Source: an uncultured Muribaculaceae bacterium
GTDB taxonomy: Bacteria > Bacteroidota > Bacteroidia > Bacteroidales > Muribaculaceae
NCBI GenBank assembly: GCA_910578665.1
Contig: CAJTQU010000040.1
Location: 1 to 6,401, forward strand
DNA length: 6,401 nucleotides
Direction: 5' to 3'
In this document: positions 6,391 to 6,401 of the stretch, in pieces
Numbering within the stretch: position 1 is the stretch's first letter
Layout of the letters: each line of letters begins with the position of its first letter
The notes under the pieces: generated by a model
What the model saw: only the letters and a program-made list of their open reading frames with translations
The model's database searches: none
Told to the model about the DNA's origin: nothing
Made by a program: the position numbers and the translations under genes

Positions 6391-6401
6391 TAGTAAAATG
6401 T

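Noticed and set aside
6390..6401. C-terminal end of a minus-strand gene (codons for Thr-Phe-Tyr then TAA), or a plus-strand ATG at 6398
   Set aside because: Three codons or one start codon at the window edge cannot be told from chance; no gene is called.
1..6401. Mobile element, CRISPR array, tRNA or rRNA
   Set aside because: No transposase or integrase motifs, no regularly spaced repeats, no terminal repeats around genes and no tRNA/rRNA-like segments were seen in either strand.

Overview
The window looks like chromosomal DNA from a member of the Bacteroidales; a gut Muribaculaceae-type organism is my best guess, but the exact family is inference. The evidence is a Bacteroidota-style promoter in front of the HU gene (TTTG, 20-bp spacer, TAnnTTTG), the lack of clear Shine-Dalgarno sequences before starts, and the protein types: two Bacteroidota-like rhomboids, one with a C-terminal SLxxxExxxL tail, a membrane-anchored endonuclease/exonuclease/phosphatase protein and an exported Dcp-like M3 peptidase. 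Base composition and codon use look even across the window. I see no insertion sequence, CRISPR array, tRNA or rRNA.

Layout. Positions 5111 down to 213 hold four genes on the minus strand that read like one transcription unit: rhomboid A (4341-5111), rhomboid B (3527-4357, 17-bp overlap), a membrane-anchored EEP-domain protein (2364-3530, ATGA overlap) and an exported M3 metallopeptidase (213-2330, 33-bp gap). A strong UUCG-loop terminator at 152-189 closes the unit. Beyond it, at 37-129, is a possible 30-residue peptide gene. The divergent intergenic region 5112-5280 carries a well-formed promoter for an HU-family DNA-binding protein (5281-5544, plus strand) and a TAnnTTTG box almost touching the rhomboid A start. 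HU and a convergent six-helix HdeD/DUF308 membrane protein (5629-6237, minus) share a long bidirectional terminator hairpin at 5561-5605. The right end (6238-6401) holds the AT-rich hdeD-like leader, a 10-bp-phased CGTTAAG direct repeat and an AT-rich hairpin.

How the genes may work together. The long unit would supply three kinds of envelope enzyme: two intramembrane serine proteases, a phosphodiesterase/nuclease-fold domain that topology places on the periplasmic side, and a periplasmic peptidase able to clear oligopeptides. A membrane or envelope protein-turnover role fits, but it is inferred from co-location only. HU is a nucleoid housekeeping protein and the DUF308 protein is a possible stress-related membrane protein; neither is obviously tied to the rhomboid unit. 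Most of the window is ordinary, and nothing here compels a claim of a wholly new system.
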